From positions 1 to 34,234 of the forward strand of contig JAHBMJ010001202.1 of NCBI GenBank assembly GCA_018398765.1: a stretch of DNA of 34,234 bases. Direction: 5' to 3'. Under the pieces are notes generated by a model. That model was not told the origin of the DNA. It saw only the letters and a program-made list of their open reading frames with translations, and ran no database searches. The translations under genes were made by a program, and so were the position numbers. Below are positions 18,241-29,112 of this stretch, piece by piece (within the stretch, counting starts at the first letter, position 1; each line of letters opens with the position of its first letter). The DNA comes from Chromera velia. Lineage: Eukaryota; Sar; Chromeraceae.

Positions 18241-21200
18241 CTGCAAAAGCACACCCAAGCACACGCCGATCTGAAGAACATGGCAGCACCGAATGCATGC
18301 ATCCTGCAGAATTAAATTCTTGGTCGAAGGTTGCAGAAGCCAGCCTGTGGACTATCACACAATGGCCGACACGCAGACACGTGGGGTCACGTATCGGAGG
18401 CCGCCACACACAAACGCATTCACGGACAGAACCCCACAACCAGGTCATCACGCTAATCTCAAGACATGGCGACGTCGAACGCATGCTGGAGAAAACCCGG
18501 GAAAGGCCCGCAGACACTCAGAGGCGCAACAGACCAAGACCAAGCCTCTTGACGCAGGCACACACGCTCTCACGGCACGCATGCTCAGGCTGCCTGAGCG
18601 TTCCATCTGTGCACCGACCACCGAACACCCGACCAACAGCCACACACGGCACGCGCATGTCAATCTAAAGAGATGGAGGTGCCGAGTATACGATGGAGAA
18701 TTTTTCGTGCGGACAACAAGAAACAGAAAGAGGGGGCGGGAAGCCCGCAGACACTGCGCTCAGGCGTCTCGAAAGCGGAACGAGTGTCGGAACGACGCAG
18801 TCGACCCTGAGTCACACACGTGAACGAGCACCACACACACACACACACGATCCAATCCGACCAGCCAGACCGTGACGAACGCGATCGACCTTCAGCCACG
18901 CACGTGAGCGATCACTAGACAGACATGCAGATCCAGTCCGACCACCGAGTGTATGATGGAGAATTTTTCGTTCGGACGACAAGAAAAAGAAAGGGGGGGC
19001 GGGAAGCCCGCAGACACTGCGCTCAGGCGTTTCGAAAGCGGAACGAGTGTCGGAACGACGCAGTCGACCCTGAGACACACGTGAACAAGCACCAGACGCA
19101 CACGCCTATGCACCGAACACCCGGAGGTCTCGGACCAACAGCCATTCGATCACACACAGCTGCCGTCAAGCTAAAGAAATGGAGATCTCGAACGTATCAT
19201 GGAGAAATTTTCGTTCGGCCGCAGTCGATCTTCGGGCACACCAGACACAATCCGACCAGCCAGATGGACGCAATCGACCTTCAGCCACCCAGACACACAC
19301 GACGACAAGCCAAACGGAACGACGCAATCAACCTTCAGCCACGCACATACGTGAACGAGCATGCACCGAACACCGTAGGACCAACAGCCAGCCATTCGAT
19401 CACACACAGCTTTCGGCACTTCAGTCCGCAGCCACAGAGACAGGTAGCTGACGGTCACGCGCGGACGCACGCACGCGAGAAAGAAAGTCGATCTAAAGAG
19501 ATGGCGGAGACTGATGTCTGCTGGAGAAATTTGGGGGGGGAGACGATGCGCACGCGGGAAAGGCGAGAGAAAAGCTCCGAAGATGACAAGTTGCGCCCAT
19601 TGCCCGATCGAGGATATAAGACTCAAGCACGCACTGACCTTCTGCCGGCGGAGCTCCCCGTTTCACGAGCCCCCCCCCACAGCTCTCTCACATCTCCTGA
19701 ACTGAACTCGTTCAAAACATTGACTCGTTCTGCATCTTCAGCCAGGCACGTCTGCAATTCATCTTTTGAAGTACAGCCAAGCACTCGATTGAAGAGAGCG
19801 TCACCTTCCGCTGGCCATCCAATCTTTTCAAGTTTCCCGCGGAGGGCTTCGGAAGTCGTTCCGTTTCCGTAGTACGCGTGGGCGAGCCGGTTCTTTGTCT
19901 TGTTCGACAGCGCCCACTCTGCACCACGCAAGGAGTCGATCGGCAACGACAGGATGCACAGATGGAATGGGGAGGAGACGGCTGGGGAAAGGAGAACGAG
20001 AGGCGGAGAGCCAGTACCACAACCGCGATGAGATGCGGTGAGAACAGCAGAGCACCCAACCACGGACGCAAACGGATGCCGACCTCGAGTCTCGACGACT
20101 GCCGATCAAAATTGAACAAAAGAAAAACCGACCTGCAGCAACGCCGGTGTCCGCAAACGTCTCGTCTCCTCGCACACCGTCGCAGAAGTGCTGCACAGAG
20201 GGGAGAGAAGCACAGGGTGCAATGGATAGCGCAGGTCAACAGAGAAAGCGGAAGCAAGGGGGCGCCGACTCACCGCTTTCTCAATCTCCGATCTGGTGTC
20301 CAGCTTGCAGCCATCACGCCCAGCCACACGTTTCTTGAGCCCTGCAGGCAGGTAAACGAGAGACGGAATGCGAATTATATATTTAGAGCCCACAGGCGTG
20401 TGCAGACTGCGCGCGCGGAAGGAGAGAACCCTAACGTACCCTGTGCAGGTCCTCCTTGGGGGGAACCTCGCCAATCCGACGCGAGTCGCCCTCGCCTGCC
20501 TCCAGAGCGAGCTACAGCACCCCCTCCCCTGCCTTCCGCAAGAAGATCCTCCGTACCTGAATGCAGTCACGCATGAAGCTGTGAATCGACCGCGACTGCA
20601 AGAGCACAGTGAAAAATGCACATGTACCCGCCGAAAAGAAGTGCGCACCTGCCGAGAAGAAGTACAGACCTGCCAAGAAGAAGAGCGCACCTGCCAAGAA
20701 GAAGTGCGAGCCTAACTAGAGAGAGGGAGTGCGTTCCTAGCTGCCAAGCTGCCAAGCGGAGCTGCACGCTGGGACCACAGATCACTGCAGCCTCGACGAG
20801 CTCGAACCAACGAATCAAAAGAAGAAGGAGGGAAGCACCACACTTTGTGCTGCTGGCAAGCAGACGACCCACCTGCGGCACTCGTGCAGATGTTCAAACA
20901 AGCGCCAGAAGGGGCCTGGGCCTGCACGCAGCGGAGGAGAGTGGGAGAAGATAGATACACGGACAGGCCGGGGGCTCAGACACATACAGAGAAGGAGAGG
21001 GCCGGCACCGGTCGACAGCTGACTGACCTCTTTTCGAAGGGCTGCGAACGCCTTAGACCCCATGTTCAGCTGCCGGAAGGCCTTCTCGCGACGGTCCACG
21101 GAATCTATGGAGAGATCCAGAGGAGGAAGAGACAGTCAAGTGAGAGAAGCCAGGCGAAGAAGAGAATCGCAAGGAGAAGAGGCCCCGCTGAGGCTAGATG

Positions 21201-24200
21201 AAAAACATAGCCAGCAGAACCGGCAGGGGACCCGAAGAGAGCCGACTCGCAGCTTTCGGCTGGAGCTTCCGACCGTGAGAGGCGATGCAGGCAGAAAACA
21301 CAGCATCGGCCGACAAAAGAGAGAGAGACGGGCAGGAAGGCAGAGAGACTTCCGAATGGGGGTGGCAGTCTTCAAATCGAAGTGTGACGGACCCACGAAG
21401 GTGAAAGCACCTTACAGGTAACCGACCGAATCAACGGAAAACCGACCTGCGTCAACGCCGGCGTCCACACCGTCCCCGAACCTCTCGCCTCCTCGCACAG
21501 CGTCGCGAAAGTGCTGCAGAGAGGAGAAGGAAGCACACCGTGGAACGAAATAGCGCAGGCTGGACCCAGCGGAGACAAGAGGTGGAGGCCGCCGACTCAC
21601 CGCGTTGTGGAGCTTCGACGCCAGGTTCGCGGCAGAGCCATCACGCCCACCCAGAAGCTGCTCGAGGCCTGCAAGCAGGTGAAACGAAAGACGGATTGCA
21701 GTCAAAGAGTCAGAAAGAGTCTCAACACGTCAGCGGACACAGAGCGCGTACGTGGAAGACGCAAAGGACACCCGCTGACCGACGTACCTGGTCCCAGGGC
21801 CTGTGCATGGCCTGCAGGCTCGACTCCTCCCCCGGCACCCTCGGAATGCCTTCCGCCGGGACCGCCACCTTCCGGAGGGCTGTGAGACATCGGTCCCCTG
21901 GGGTTCTCGAGGACTTCGGGCGCACGGAAGGGCAAGGCGACAGTTAGAAGGCATGAGCACGGAGACAGCCAGAAAGAACGCAAGCGGACGGAGAGAGGCG
22001 GGGCAAAAACGAGCAGACACCTGGAGAGAGGAAAAAGCGAAGACCCGACACCAGAGATCTGTGCGATTGGAAGCTGAAGAACCCTGCCCTCTTTTCGTTT
22101 TCCATCGCGGGTCTGCTCGGCGAGACTGCCAAAGCTAAAGAACCGCACGTCCTTTTTTGCGCGTCAATTCGGCCAGACTGCGAAAGCTAAAGAGCCTTGG
22201 TGTACTCTGCATCCTTTTTCGCGCATTCAATCGGTCATACTGAAAAAACCGAACTGAAAAGCGAACCTGCCGACGTGTCATCTTCTTGTTGGAGAGAGAC
22301 CCGCACTCCCTTGCACTCCGATTGTCCTTCCCAGAGGTGCGACTGCAAGCTGCCTGCAACAACCGTGCATACGGACGGAGCACAGATAGGAAAAAGAATC
22401 TCTGCGAGCTCTGATACCTCGCGGAAGCATCTAAAGCGACAGTCAAAGAGCAAGAGAGAGTCTCGACACGCCCGAAGAAATGGGCGTGCACGGAAGATGC
22501 AAAGGACACCCGCTGACCGACGTACCCCGTGGAGGCCTTGCAGGCTTGGCTCCTCTCCGCCACCTCCCCGCACCCCCGAACAGCCCGCTCCCGGGGCCGC
22601 CACCTTCAGGACGGCCATGAGCTCCCCTTTGGTTCCTGACAACTGCAGGAAAAAAAAGCGGAAGCGAACTCATGCATGAGCACGGAGACAGCCAGAAAGA
22701 ACGCAAACAGACGGAGAATGGCGGGGAGAAAACGAGCGAACACTGGGAAAAAGCGCAGAAGAGCAGGCCCCCATACGAGAGACCTGTGCGATTGGGAGCT
22801 GAAGAACCCTGCTCTGCTCTCTTTCGTTTTCCATCGCGGGTCTGCTCGGCAAAGCTGAAGAGCCTGGGTGTACTCTACGTCATTTTTCGCACGTTTGTTC
22901 GGCCAGGCCAACTGAAGGAAGAAAAACCTGCCGACGTACTGTCGTCCTGTTGGAGGGAAACCCGCACCCTCACGCGCTCCTTGGACTCCGACTGTCCTCC
23001 TCGCAGGTCCACCAAGCCGGCTGAGAGACGGAGCAGACGCAGAAAACACAAGTGAGCTTCGATTTCTCGCAGGAGAAAGAAAAACCGAGAAAAGCGGAAC
23101 GACATTCCAGACAGGCATTCCCGCATCGACGTACTGCATGGCTGTACCAAGAACAAGCAGTCATGCGGCAAGAACACGAAGACGGACCTCTCAAGTTCCC
23201 GTCGTCAGCTCCCCCTTTGCCCCCTCCGCTCTGGATCTTCGCACCTGCAAAGAGAAGAGATCGAAGGAGACCTCATGCGTGTACGCTAGATGCGCCCGGA
23301 TCGACTGCATCGAAGTCTGTCTCATCCACACAACAGCACTCCCTCGTGTTCTGACTGCAGCCTACGCGAAATTTTTCAGCCGGAAGTACACCGCAGGAGG
23401 ACCCACCTACCTGTTGAAACACCGCCTCGCTGGGAGGCTGAGTAATCCCCGTTCCCGTGGAGCGGTGTCGCCTCCCAAGTGCTCCGACGGCCCATCCTGG
23501 CCCCTGCAGAGACACCGCTTCATCGAAAGACCGTGAGGGCGTCTACTGGTCTCGTGCGGCAATGACGGGAAACGAAGAGCCACCGACGGAAAAACCGGGG
23601 AAAAGCGACAGGCACTAGCAACAAAAAGCTAAAGAACCGTTTCGTACTCTAGTGTTTCTGCACTTCTCGTGCCCACAAGACCAAGAAGGACCGCAGGGAA
23701 AAAAGAAAGAGTCGCCGCTGACCTTCACATCCCGGATCCCCCAGAGACCCAAGATCCTTAGTACACCCCAGTTGCGCTCTACACCTCGCTCCTGCTCTAC
23801 ACCCCTCTCCAGCACTACACCCCTCTCCCGCTCTACACCCCTCTCCAGCTCTACACCCCTCTATTGCTCTACACCCCTCTCCAGCTCTACACCCCACTTC
23901 AGATTTGTTCCATCCCAGCCGGACCCCCGCACCTGCACATAGAGAACGCACAAGAAACTGCTGTCTAGTTTTTTGTGCAAGCTCGTCAGCATGAGGAAAA
24001 GGCAGCTGCTGTTTCGCTCTTGGAAAAAAAATGCGGGGCTGCCGAAGATCTGCGGGCAGGGTGGGAGTAAAGGCATCTGAACAGCATGGCCGTGATGCTG
24101 AAGGTGTGATGAGCAGGTCTAAAAGGCGGCCAGTCGACGGGTGCGTGGGCGCCCGAAAACGGCAGCGTGCTGGAGAGATGGATACGAGCCCCCGATACAG

Positions 24201-24502
24201 ATGAGCAGAACAAAAAGCTGCAGGGTGCTGACCTTCTTTTTCTTTCAGCTCAGAAACCTCGTCTCGCTTCCATTCCGAGAATTTTGCGGGTACACTTTTC
24301 CGTTGACTTTCTCTGCGAGGGCCTCTTCACGTAGTTCTTCCTCTTTGCTCTCGTAGCCCTTCGCAGCCACCGGAGTTTGGATGTCAAAGCGTTCATGCCC
24401 TCCCTGTGCGTCATTTTCCTCTTCAAAGTGAGGGCTCTCAGATAAATCGTCATATCCAGCCACAACCCGCTGAACAATTTGACTGATGTTCGAGGTCGAC
24501 AT
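17402..24502 (-). CDS. Large multi-exon gene with tandemly copied exons, function unknown
   Basis: Supported exons, in transcript order: 24502..24258, 23932..23723, 23503..23411, 23244..23188, 23020..22928, 22642..22526, 22353..22267, 21913..21788, 21668..21601, 21513..21447, 21104..21028, 20921..20873, 20341..20274, 20190..20133, 19918..19692 and 18240..17402. From 23932 to 20133 nearly every exon is symmetric in phase (1-1), or comes as a 1-0 plus 0-1 pair. The first exon end, the link between 20873 and 20341, and the link between 19692 and 18240 are not phase-closed, so some exons are missing. I recognise no family. The product would be Gly/Arg/Glu-rich in the middle with a more globular C-terminus. 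Details are in the exon entries. Confidence 0.5.
18459..19540. repeat. Diverged tandem repeat in an intron of the large gene
   Basis: A module with CTAAAGAGATGG followed by a run like GATGGAGAATTTTTCG recurs at about 18,666, 19,171 and 19,494, with weaker copies at 18,459 and 18,945. The blocks 18,690-18,830 and 18,952-19,092 are close copies about 262 bp apart and share GGCGGGAAGCCCGCAGACAC. Long ORFs on both strands here look like chance. Confidence 0.65.
19692..19918 (-). CDS. Internal exon of the large gene
   Basis: The acceptor follows TTGCGTGGTGCAG at 19919 and the donor is GTGAGA at 19691. It is phase 1 in and 0 out. The 75-codon peptide contains WALSNKTKNRLAHAYYGNGT, LRGKLEKIGWPAEGDALFN and LQTCLAEDAERVNVLNEF. 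It is non-repetitive and helical. Its incoming phase matches the exon ending at 20133. I recognise no domain. Confidence 0.6.
20133..20341 (-). CDS. P-Q exon pair, copy 3
   Basis: Exon P (20341..20274, 68 nt, phase 1 to 0) encodes LKKRVAGRDGCKLDTRSEIE. Exon Q (20190..20133, 58 nt, phase 0 to 1) encodes HFCDGVRGDETFADTGVAA. Acceptors are ACCTGCCTGCAG and CTCTGTGCAG. Donors are GTGAGT and GTCGGT. Both exons and the intron between them match 21,447-21,668, about 1.3 kb upstream in the gene, so the block was copied as a unit. Confidence 0.6.
20626..20710. repeat. 21-bp tandem repeat containing splice-acceptor-like units
   Basis: About four units are present. On the minus strand each reads like CTTCTTCTTGGCAGGTGCG, a pyrimidine tract, CAG and an immediate GT. 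On the plus strand the same repeat encodes PAEKKCAPAEKKYRPAKKK before a stop. It lies in an intron of the large gene. Which reading matters is unknown. Confidence 0.7.
20873..21104 (-). CDS. P-Q exon pair, copy 2 (diverged)
   Basis: Exon 21104..21028 (77 nt, phase 1 to 0) encodes SVDRREKAFRQLNMGSKAFA and ends in LRKE before a GTCAGT donor. Exon 20921..20873 (49 nt, phase 0 to 1) encodes AQAPSGACLNICTSAA. Position, phase pattern and the Ala-Ala end match the other two P-Q pairs, but sequence similarity is weak, so calling it a copy is inference. Confidence 0.45.
21447..21668 (-). CDS. P-Q exon pair, copy 1
   Basis: Exon P' (21668..21601, 68 nt) encodes LEQLLGGRDGSAANLASKL. Exon Q' (21513..21447, 67 nt) encodes HFRDAVRGGERFGDGVDAG. 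Lengths, phases, the shared G-R-D-G core and the VRG core match copy 3 (20,133-20,341). Donors are GTGAGT and GTCGGT in both copies. Intron sequence is also shared, for example AGCGCAGG near the middle. This is clear evidence of a tandem genomic duplication of about 1.3 kb. Confidence 0.6.
21788..23020 (-). CDS. A-B exon pairs, two tandem copies
   Basis: Exons A2 (23020..22928, 93 nt), B2 (22642..22526, 117 nt), A1 (22353..22267, 87 nt) and B1 (21913..21788, 126 nt) are all phase 1-1. A2 holds GLVDLRGGQSESKERVRV and VSLQQDDSTSAG. A1 holds WEGQSECKGVRVSLQQEDD. B2 holds VRNQRGAHGRPEGGGPG. B1 holds VLENPRGPMSHSPPEGGGPG. The B donors are GTACGT in both. Intron blocks are also copied (21,952-22,115 and 22,675-22,835, about 723 bp apart, sharing CATGAGCACGGAGACAGCC). 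The peptides are Gly/Arg/Pro-rich and probably disordered. Confidence 0.55.
23188..23932 (-). CDS. Three symmetric upstream exons, one with an 18-bp coding repeat
   Basis: Exons 23932..23723 (210 nt), 23503..23411 (93 nt) and 23244..23188 (57 nt) all have clean acceptors (CTATGTGCAG, GTCTCTGCAG, TCTCTTTGCAG) and are phase 1-1. The first contains an imperfect 18-bp repeat at about 23,770-23,900 that encodes about seven copies of a Cys-containing hexapeptide like EGCRAG. Only this one of the three frames is open through the exon. The other two encode GDYSASQRGG and AKIQSGGGKGGADDG. Function unknown. Confidence 0.5.
24258..24502 (-). CDS. Probable first exon of the large gene
   Basis: ATG at 24502 starts MSTSNISQIVQRVVAGYDDL, followed by an acidic stretch (SPHFEEENDAQGGHE) and KGYESKEEELREEALAEK. 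A donor-like GTTTCT follows at 24257. The composition is typical of a real N-terminus and there is no signal peptide. The link to the exon at 23932 is not phase-closed, so an exon may be missing between them, or this may be a separate gene. Confidence 0.45.
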
Positions 24503-26700
24503 CAAGGGAAAGGTCAGTCAAACGTGTTCTCCAACTATGTACACAAATAAGGGGATAAGGTCCAGAAGCAGCAATGTCAATACTTCTTCAGCTTGAAAGC
24601 AGTTAGACGATATGGGACTAAGCGAATACATGTGTTGATATATGGACAGTTGAAAGTCTTCCATACAAGAAGCCTTCGTACAACATGTTTATCTTCAGGG
24701 TCTTTCAAGCCGGTTGGGGACGAGTGTAGTTCGAAAATAAAGGAGCCGGTTGGGGATGGAATCCATCTTCAAAGTCTTTCAAGCCATGCAGTTACATGGG
24801 GACGGAGATAAAGAAGCCGGTTAGGGACGGAATTGTATTAACGTGATACACCCAACTAGTTGGGTGAGTGCCTCGGGGGGCATCAGTGGTTTGAATTATA
24901 ATTCTTAACACGTCTCGACCGTGTATGTTTATGCAAGTGCGCGCTGTCTTAGGGCTCCCAAGCCGGGCTGAGCTGCCCTCCGGGGGGAAATGTATATTGA
25001 CTCACCTTGCATGATTCCACGAATTAATTCCACGAATTAATTCCACGCTGACATCAATCTCCCCCCCAAAAAATAGAGAGTGATCGCGCGACTTCCGATG
25101 CGATAGGTGCGCACGAATGGCAGGAAATGCGAAAAAAGTCCTGGTCGTATCGCGGGTGAACACCATAATCACTACAGTAGAATTCCCACATTGCATTGTG
25201 CACAGTATAGGAATTTCGAATTTGTCTATATCGATTGTCATCGTTCATTATCATCGCCATGATAAAGTTATACAAACCGGATTCACAGTACTACTACAGT
25301 AGTTAACAGTAATTATAGCCTAAAAAACTATACATACTGATTCCTATATTGTGAATAAACATTTTTTTCTGAAATCTAGTAAAATCACTATTTCTAACGA
25401 CTTGATCGTCCTAAAGTGTTTTGCTAGCTATATAGCTAGCTAGTACTAGCTAGTACGTCATCTTAAACTTCGTCGCTTAGTTCGGCCGCTTTATGTGAGC
25501 AATCGCTTAGTGTGCTCTTAGATTAATCTGACAATCTGATTTGCAATATCACCATAACTTGAATGCACACAGATTGTTTTTTTGCCATTGGATGACATTT
25601 TGGGTTACGATAACTGCTGGGTTAAGTCGATCACCTCATTATCATCATCATCATTCTACTCTCATTATAACATAACATGACACTAGATCAAACCCATCTA
25701 TCAACTTCGATCCTACTTAGTGTAAGTTGAGCTGCGTGACCTATATAAGCCTTGACAAATTAAATAAAACTTCAAACTTGGATCAAAGGAGTACTTGCTC
25801 AATACTTAAAGATGATAGACAATGCAGAGCTCAGTACAGACAAGTTGGTTATATTTTATTGTGATTCACTTTAGGGATTTATTTCAGTATATTAGTTATA
25901 CAACTTACTTGAAATAATTTGTTATTCATATACATATATTTGAAACAAATTAATGCATTCCAATGTGTAACATTATGTGTTTTGAGCAGCCATGCATCCG
26001 TCTTGTGTTCCCCCCTTAACGAATCTGGCTACCGGTCAACACTTTACATAGCCGTCATGTACTCGTGCAGAATGAAATTGCACACAGCTTTGCAGATCGT
26101 ACAAAACCGTCTTCTTCCCAAGCATGCAAATGCGAAAGACTTTCGTCACTGGCCGGAGCGGTGTACATGCCAGTTGTTTCGGAATGCATGGCTCGTTTTT
26201 CCCTTGGTCGTCGATCCTCTATTGCAATTGCCCTTTTTCTTTTTTCTCCAATGAAACCAGACAAACAATCAAAAAGACAAACAACCAGCAGTACAACGAG
26301 AGAGTTCATGAACAGTTACTTATTTAGTGACTTAAAAAGACGCACCAAGCAAACAACGCATTCATTCATTCATCCATTCTTGCTCCGCCTCAACGTTGAG
26401 GCATTTCTGCGCGCATTGTCGATGTACATTCATTCATTCACTCATTCATTCGTTCATTCATTCGTTCGCTACTCAAAAAACGCGTCATGCACTTATTTAT
26501 TTCATTTCCAACACATCAGAGCGACTCGCCGGCCCGAGACGCGAGCGGTCGCCCTTAATTTCACACTCAGAAAGAATCTCTGGAAAGAAAGAACAGAGGC
26601 TGTAGAGAGAGAGAGAGAAACGGTGCCGCAACACAACGCGTCTCCCTCCCTCCGCCCTAGCTCTCGGCTTCTGGGTTGCTCCCCGCCGGGATCCGATCAG
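24503..26700. other. AT-rich intergenic stretch with short repeats
   Basis: The motif CCGGTTGGGGACG or a one-base variant occurs at about 24,709, 24,750 and 24,811, and also at about 6,091. An 18-bp perfect palindrome, CACCCAACTAGTTGGGTG, lies at 24849-24866. A 13-bp unit, GAATTAATTCCAC, is repeated at 25021-25046. A LINE 3' fragment follows (own entry). ORFs near 26,065-26,700 are rich in His-Ser-Phe from ATTC repeats and I do not trust them. Confidence 0.6.
25405..25655 (+). mobile_element. Orphan 3' end of the same LINE family
   Basis: The plus strand here matches the minus-strand 3' UTR of the LINE at 8,271-8,430. Shared words are AGTTCGGCC, TGTGAGCAATCGC against GTGAGCATTCGC, TTGCAATAT, CCATTGG, GGGTTAAGTC and CACCTCAT, ending in an ATC-type repeat. 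A 5'-truncated copy that keeps the 3' tail is the usual result of LINE insertion. An 18-bp palindrome, GCTAGCTATATAGCTAGC, lies at 25423-25440. Confidence 0.7.
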
Positions 26701-27355
26701 TTAACTGCTGCTGTTGGGTGGCGCCAATTGTGGCACCTCTGTGAACCTGAGGGGGCCCCCGATCATCGTGTCGCGGAGGCGCACCTTCAGATATCTGCAT
26801 GCGGAAGGAAGGAAGGAAGGAAGGAAGGAAGGAAGGGAAGGAAGGAAGGGAAGGAAGGAAGGAAGGAAGGAAGGAAGGAAGGAACAAGGCGGGCGGGTAG
26901 GGGATGATCGATTCATGTGGCAGAGAACGCACAAAAAAAGTACAAAGAGAGAGACGCAAACAGTAAGAATGTCAGAAAACGATATCTGTTGTAAACATCA
27001 AAAAACACGAAAGAAGGAAGGAAGGAAGGACAGAAAGAAGGGAGGGAAGGAAGGAAGGAAGGACAGAAAGAAGGGAGGGAGGGAAGAAAGGAAGGAAGGA
27101 AGGAAGAACGGAAGGAAGGAAGGAAGGAAGGAAGGAAGAACGGAAGGAAGGAAGGAAGGAAGGAAGGAAGGGAAGGAAGGAAGGAAGGAAGGAAGGGAAG
27201 GAAGGAAGGAAGGAAAAAGAAGGAAAAACGCAGTCGAGAAAACGCAGTTCATAGATATATTTATTTTTACTTCTTAGAGGGACTTTGCGTGTCTAACGCA
27301 ACTCCTCACCTGACGTATTCAAAGTCCGTCGTCAGAATTGTGAACGTTTTCTCTC
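26701..27355 (-). CDS. Last two exons of an unidentified gene
   Basis: Exon 27355..27310 (46 nt) has the acceptor TTTGTTTGTTCTGCAG and a GTGAGG donor and encodes EKTFTILTTDFEYV. It joins in phase 2 to exon 26794..26701, which encodes RYLKVRLRDTMIGGPLRFTE and ends PPNSSS before TAA. The join is exact and the peptide looks conserved, but I do not recognise it. The 515-bp intron is mostly GGAA repeat, which on the transcribed minus strand is the pyrimidine tract just before the acceptor CATGCAG. Upstream exons are unclear. One candidate near 27,594-27,642 reads KEGPRLIIYLESPLN, but its phase does not fit directly. It may belong to the gene at 27,999-29,927 or be separate. Confidence 0.5.
26803..27215. 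repeat. (GGAA)n purine tract
   Basis: Two blocks, about 26,803-26,884 and 27,013-27,215, are nearly pure GGAA with AGGG and AAGAAC interruptions. The Lys-Glu-Gly and Pro-Ser-Phe ORFs on the two strands are repeat translations. Confidence 0.95.
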
Positions 27356-27998
27356 CTGCAGAACAAACAAAAAAAGTACAAACACACAGAGAAAGAGAGA
27401 CTGTCTGCATGCTATAATAATATTCGCACTTCGTGGAAGAAATGCGGGGAGGAGGAAACGAGGATCAGGCAGAAGGGCGGAATCCTTTTTTACTCTTCGC
27501 CTTCCTGCGACAAGCTGAGCGTATAGATGGCGGTTGATGTTGCTCTCTCTCTCTCTCTCTTGTGTCTTCACTTCGGCCGCCTAGCTGGACGGACATTCAG
27601 GGGACTCTCCAAGTAGATGATAAGCCGGGGCCCCTCCTTCTGGAAGGACCCCGTTTTTTTCCTCATTCAGTCAAGAGTGTGTGTGTGAATAAGATAAGTG
27701 TGCAGCGACGCACCGATGGAATGAATGAATGAATTGCACTTTTTCTTTCCATTTCATATTTGCTGTCAGACAAAAAAGAAAAAAAACCGTTTCCGGCTTT
27801 GAGAACAGCTAGAAAGAAAGAAATACTTCTCAGTGAATGCATCTGGACCGACCCTTGAGACCGAGGTGGCTCGCTAGCCGCACCTGGCCTTCGCTTGCCA
27901 AGTTGCTGCACGCACACACACACATACACGCACGCACACACAGAGCGAAGGTAGTACGGTAGAAGTCGTTGGATCACACACAAAAGGACATCTACAAG

Positions 27999-29040
27999 TC
28001 ACTGAGGGTACTTTCTGCAAAAGATGTGAGCAGTGTGTGTGAAAAAAAAAAGACATGAGAAATGAGGGCGCAGACTTCTCTCTCAAGATGGAGCTTTTGC
28101 CTTTTGCGCGACGGGGAGACAAGCAGGGGAGAAAAAAAAATGAGCACAGAGAGCTGAGCGGCTCCACAGAGATCCCTTCTCCCCTCGGTTGGTCAAACAA
28201 ACAAAAGAGGTGCTTCGTCTTTCCCTCTTCCGCCTTTTGCGAAACGAAACCGATTTGTATGTGCTGGCATGAATGGAATGAGAGCATGCATGCATCCAGC
28301 TCCAGAGACGGGAAGGACAGGACAGGACGGACCTGAGAAAGTAGGGGTGCTCAAGGACCCAAAAATCGAACGGTTGTCCGTCTCTGGTGGTGCACTGCAG
28401 ACAAGGAGACAGGACATGCATGGATGGACATCAGCGATCCCCGAATAGAATGCAAACGATGACTGATCCACCCTTGCTTTTTGTAAGGAAGTGTTGCTTG
28501 CTTTCATCATCAGAATGCAAGTAGCGTTCGGGTTTTTGCTTTATTGTGTCGTGAACCTTTAGCGTTTTGGCCATACGCAAATCCTCATGCATGCGGTCTT
28601 TTGACAGCTCGATCGAGATCCCCCCATGGTGGCGGTGCGGTGAAACAAATCAGAAGAGAAGAGAAGTGCAGGACGAGAAAGAAGAGAAAGTCAGACAGGA
28701 AGAACAAAACAGCGGGCTGGGCACCATGAACAGGACCAAGAACGCACCCCCGACTTTTGACTGTCGCTGTTTGTTTGTTCGACTGACTGACTGACTGACT
28801 GACTGATTGACTGACTGACTGACTGACTGACTGACTGACTGACTGACTGACTGACTGACTGACCATCGATCTTTCTCTGAGAATTTCCTCCGTGGGCTCC
28901 TCATAGAGAAATTCTCTTTCCGGAACGATGGCGTAGAAATATGCAGGTCCAACCTTGGGCAGCCTGCAGCAGAAAGGAGGAAACAGGACGAGAAACGGCA
29001 CGAGGGTACAAAGAGGCACTACAATCACAAAAGGGGGTTG

Positions 29041-29112
<72 letters not shown>

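Noticed and set aside
18925..19872. 315-codon plus-strand ORF
   Set aside because: It crosses intronic tandem repeats and is antisense to the supported exon at 19,692-19,918. It has low-complexity composition and no domain.
19878..22148. Several long plus- and minus-strand ORFs (for example 19,878-20,576 plus and 20,106-20,690 minus)
   Set aside because: They run through introns and exons alike. GC-rich sequence keeps frames open by chance, and the spliced exon chain explains the conserved parts better.
26714..27277. Lys-Glu-Gly and Pro-Ser-Phe repeat ORFs
   Set aside because: GGAA microsatellite translated on either strand.
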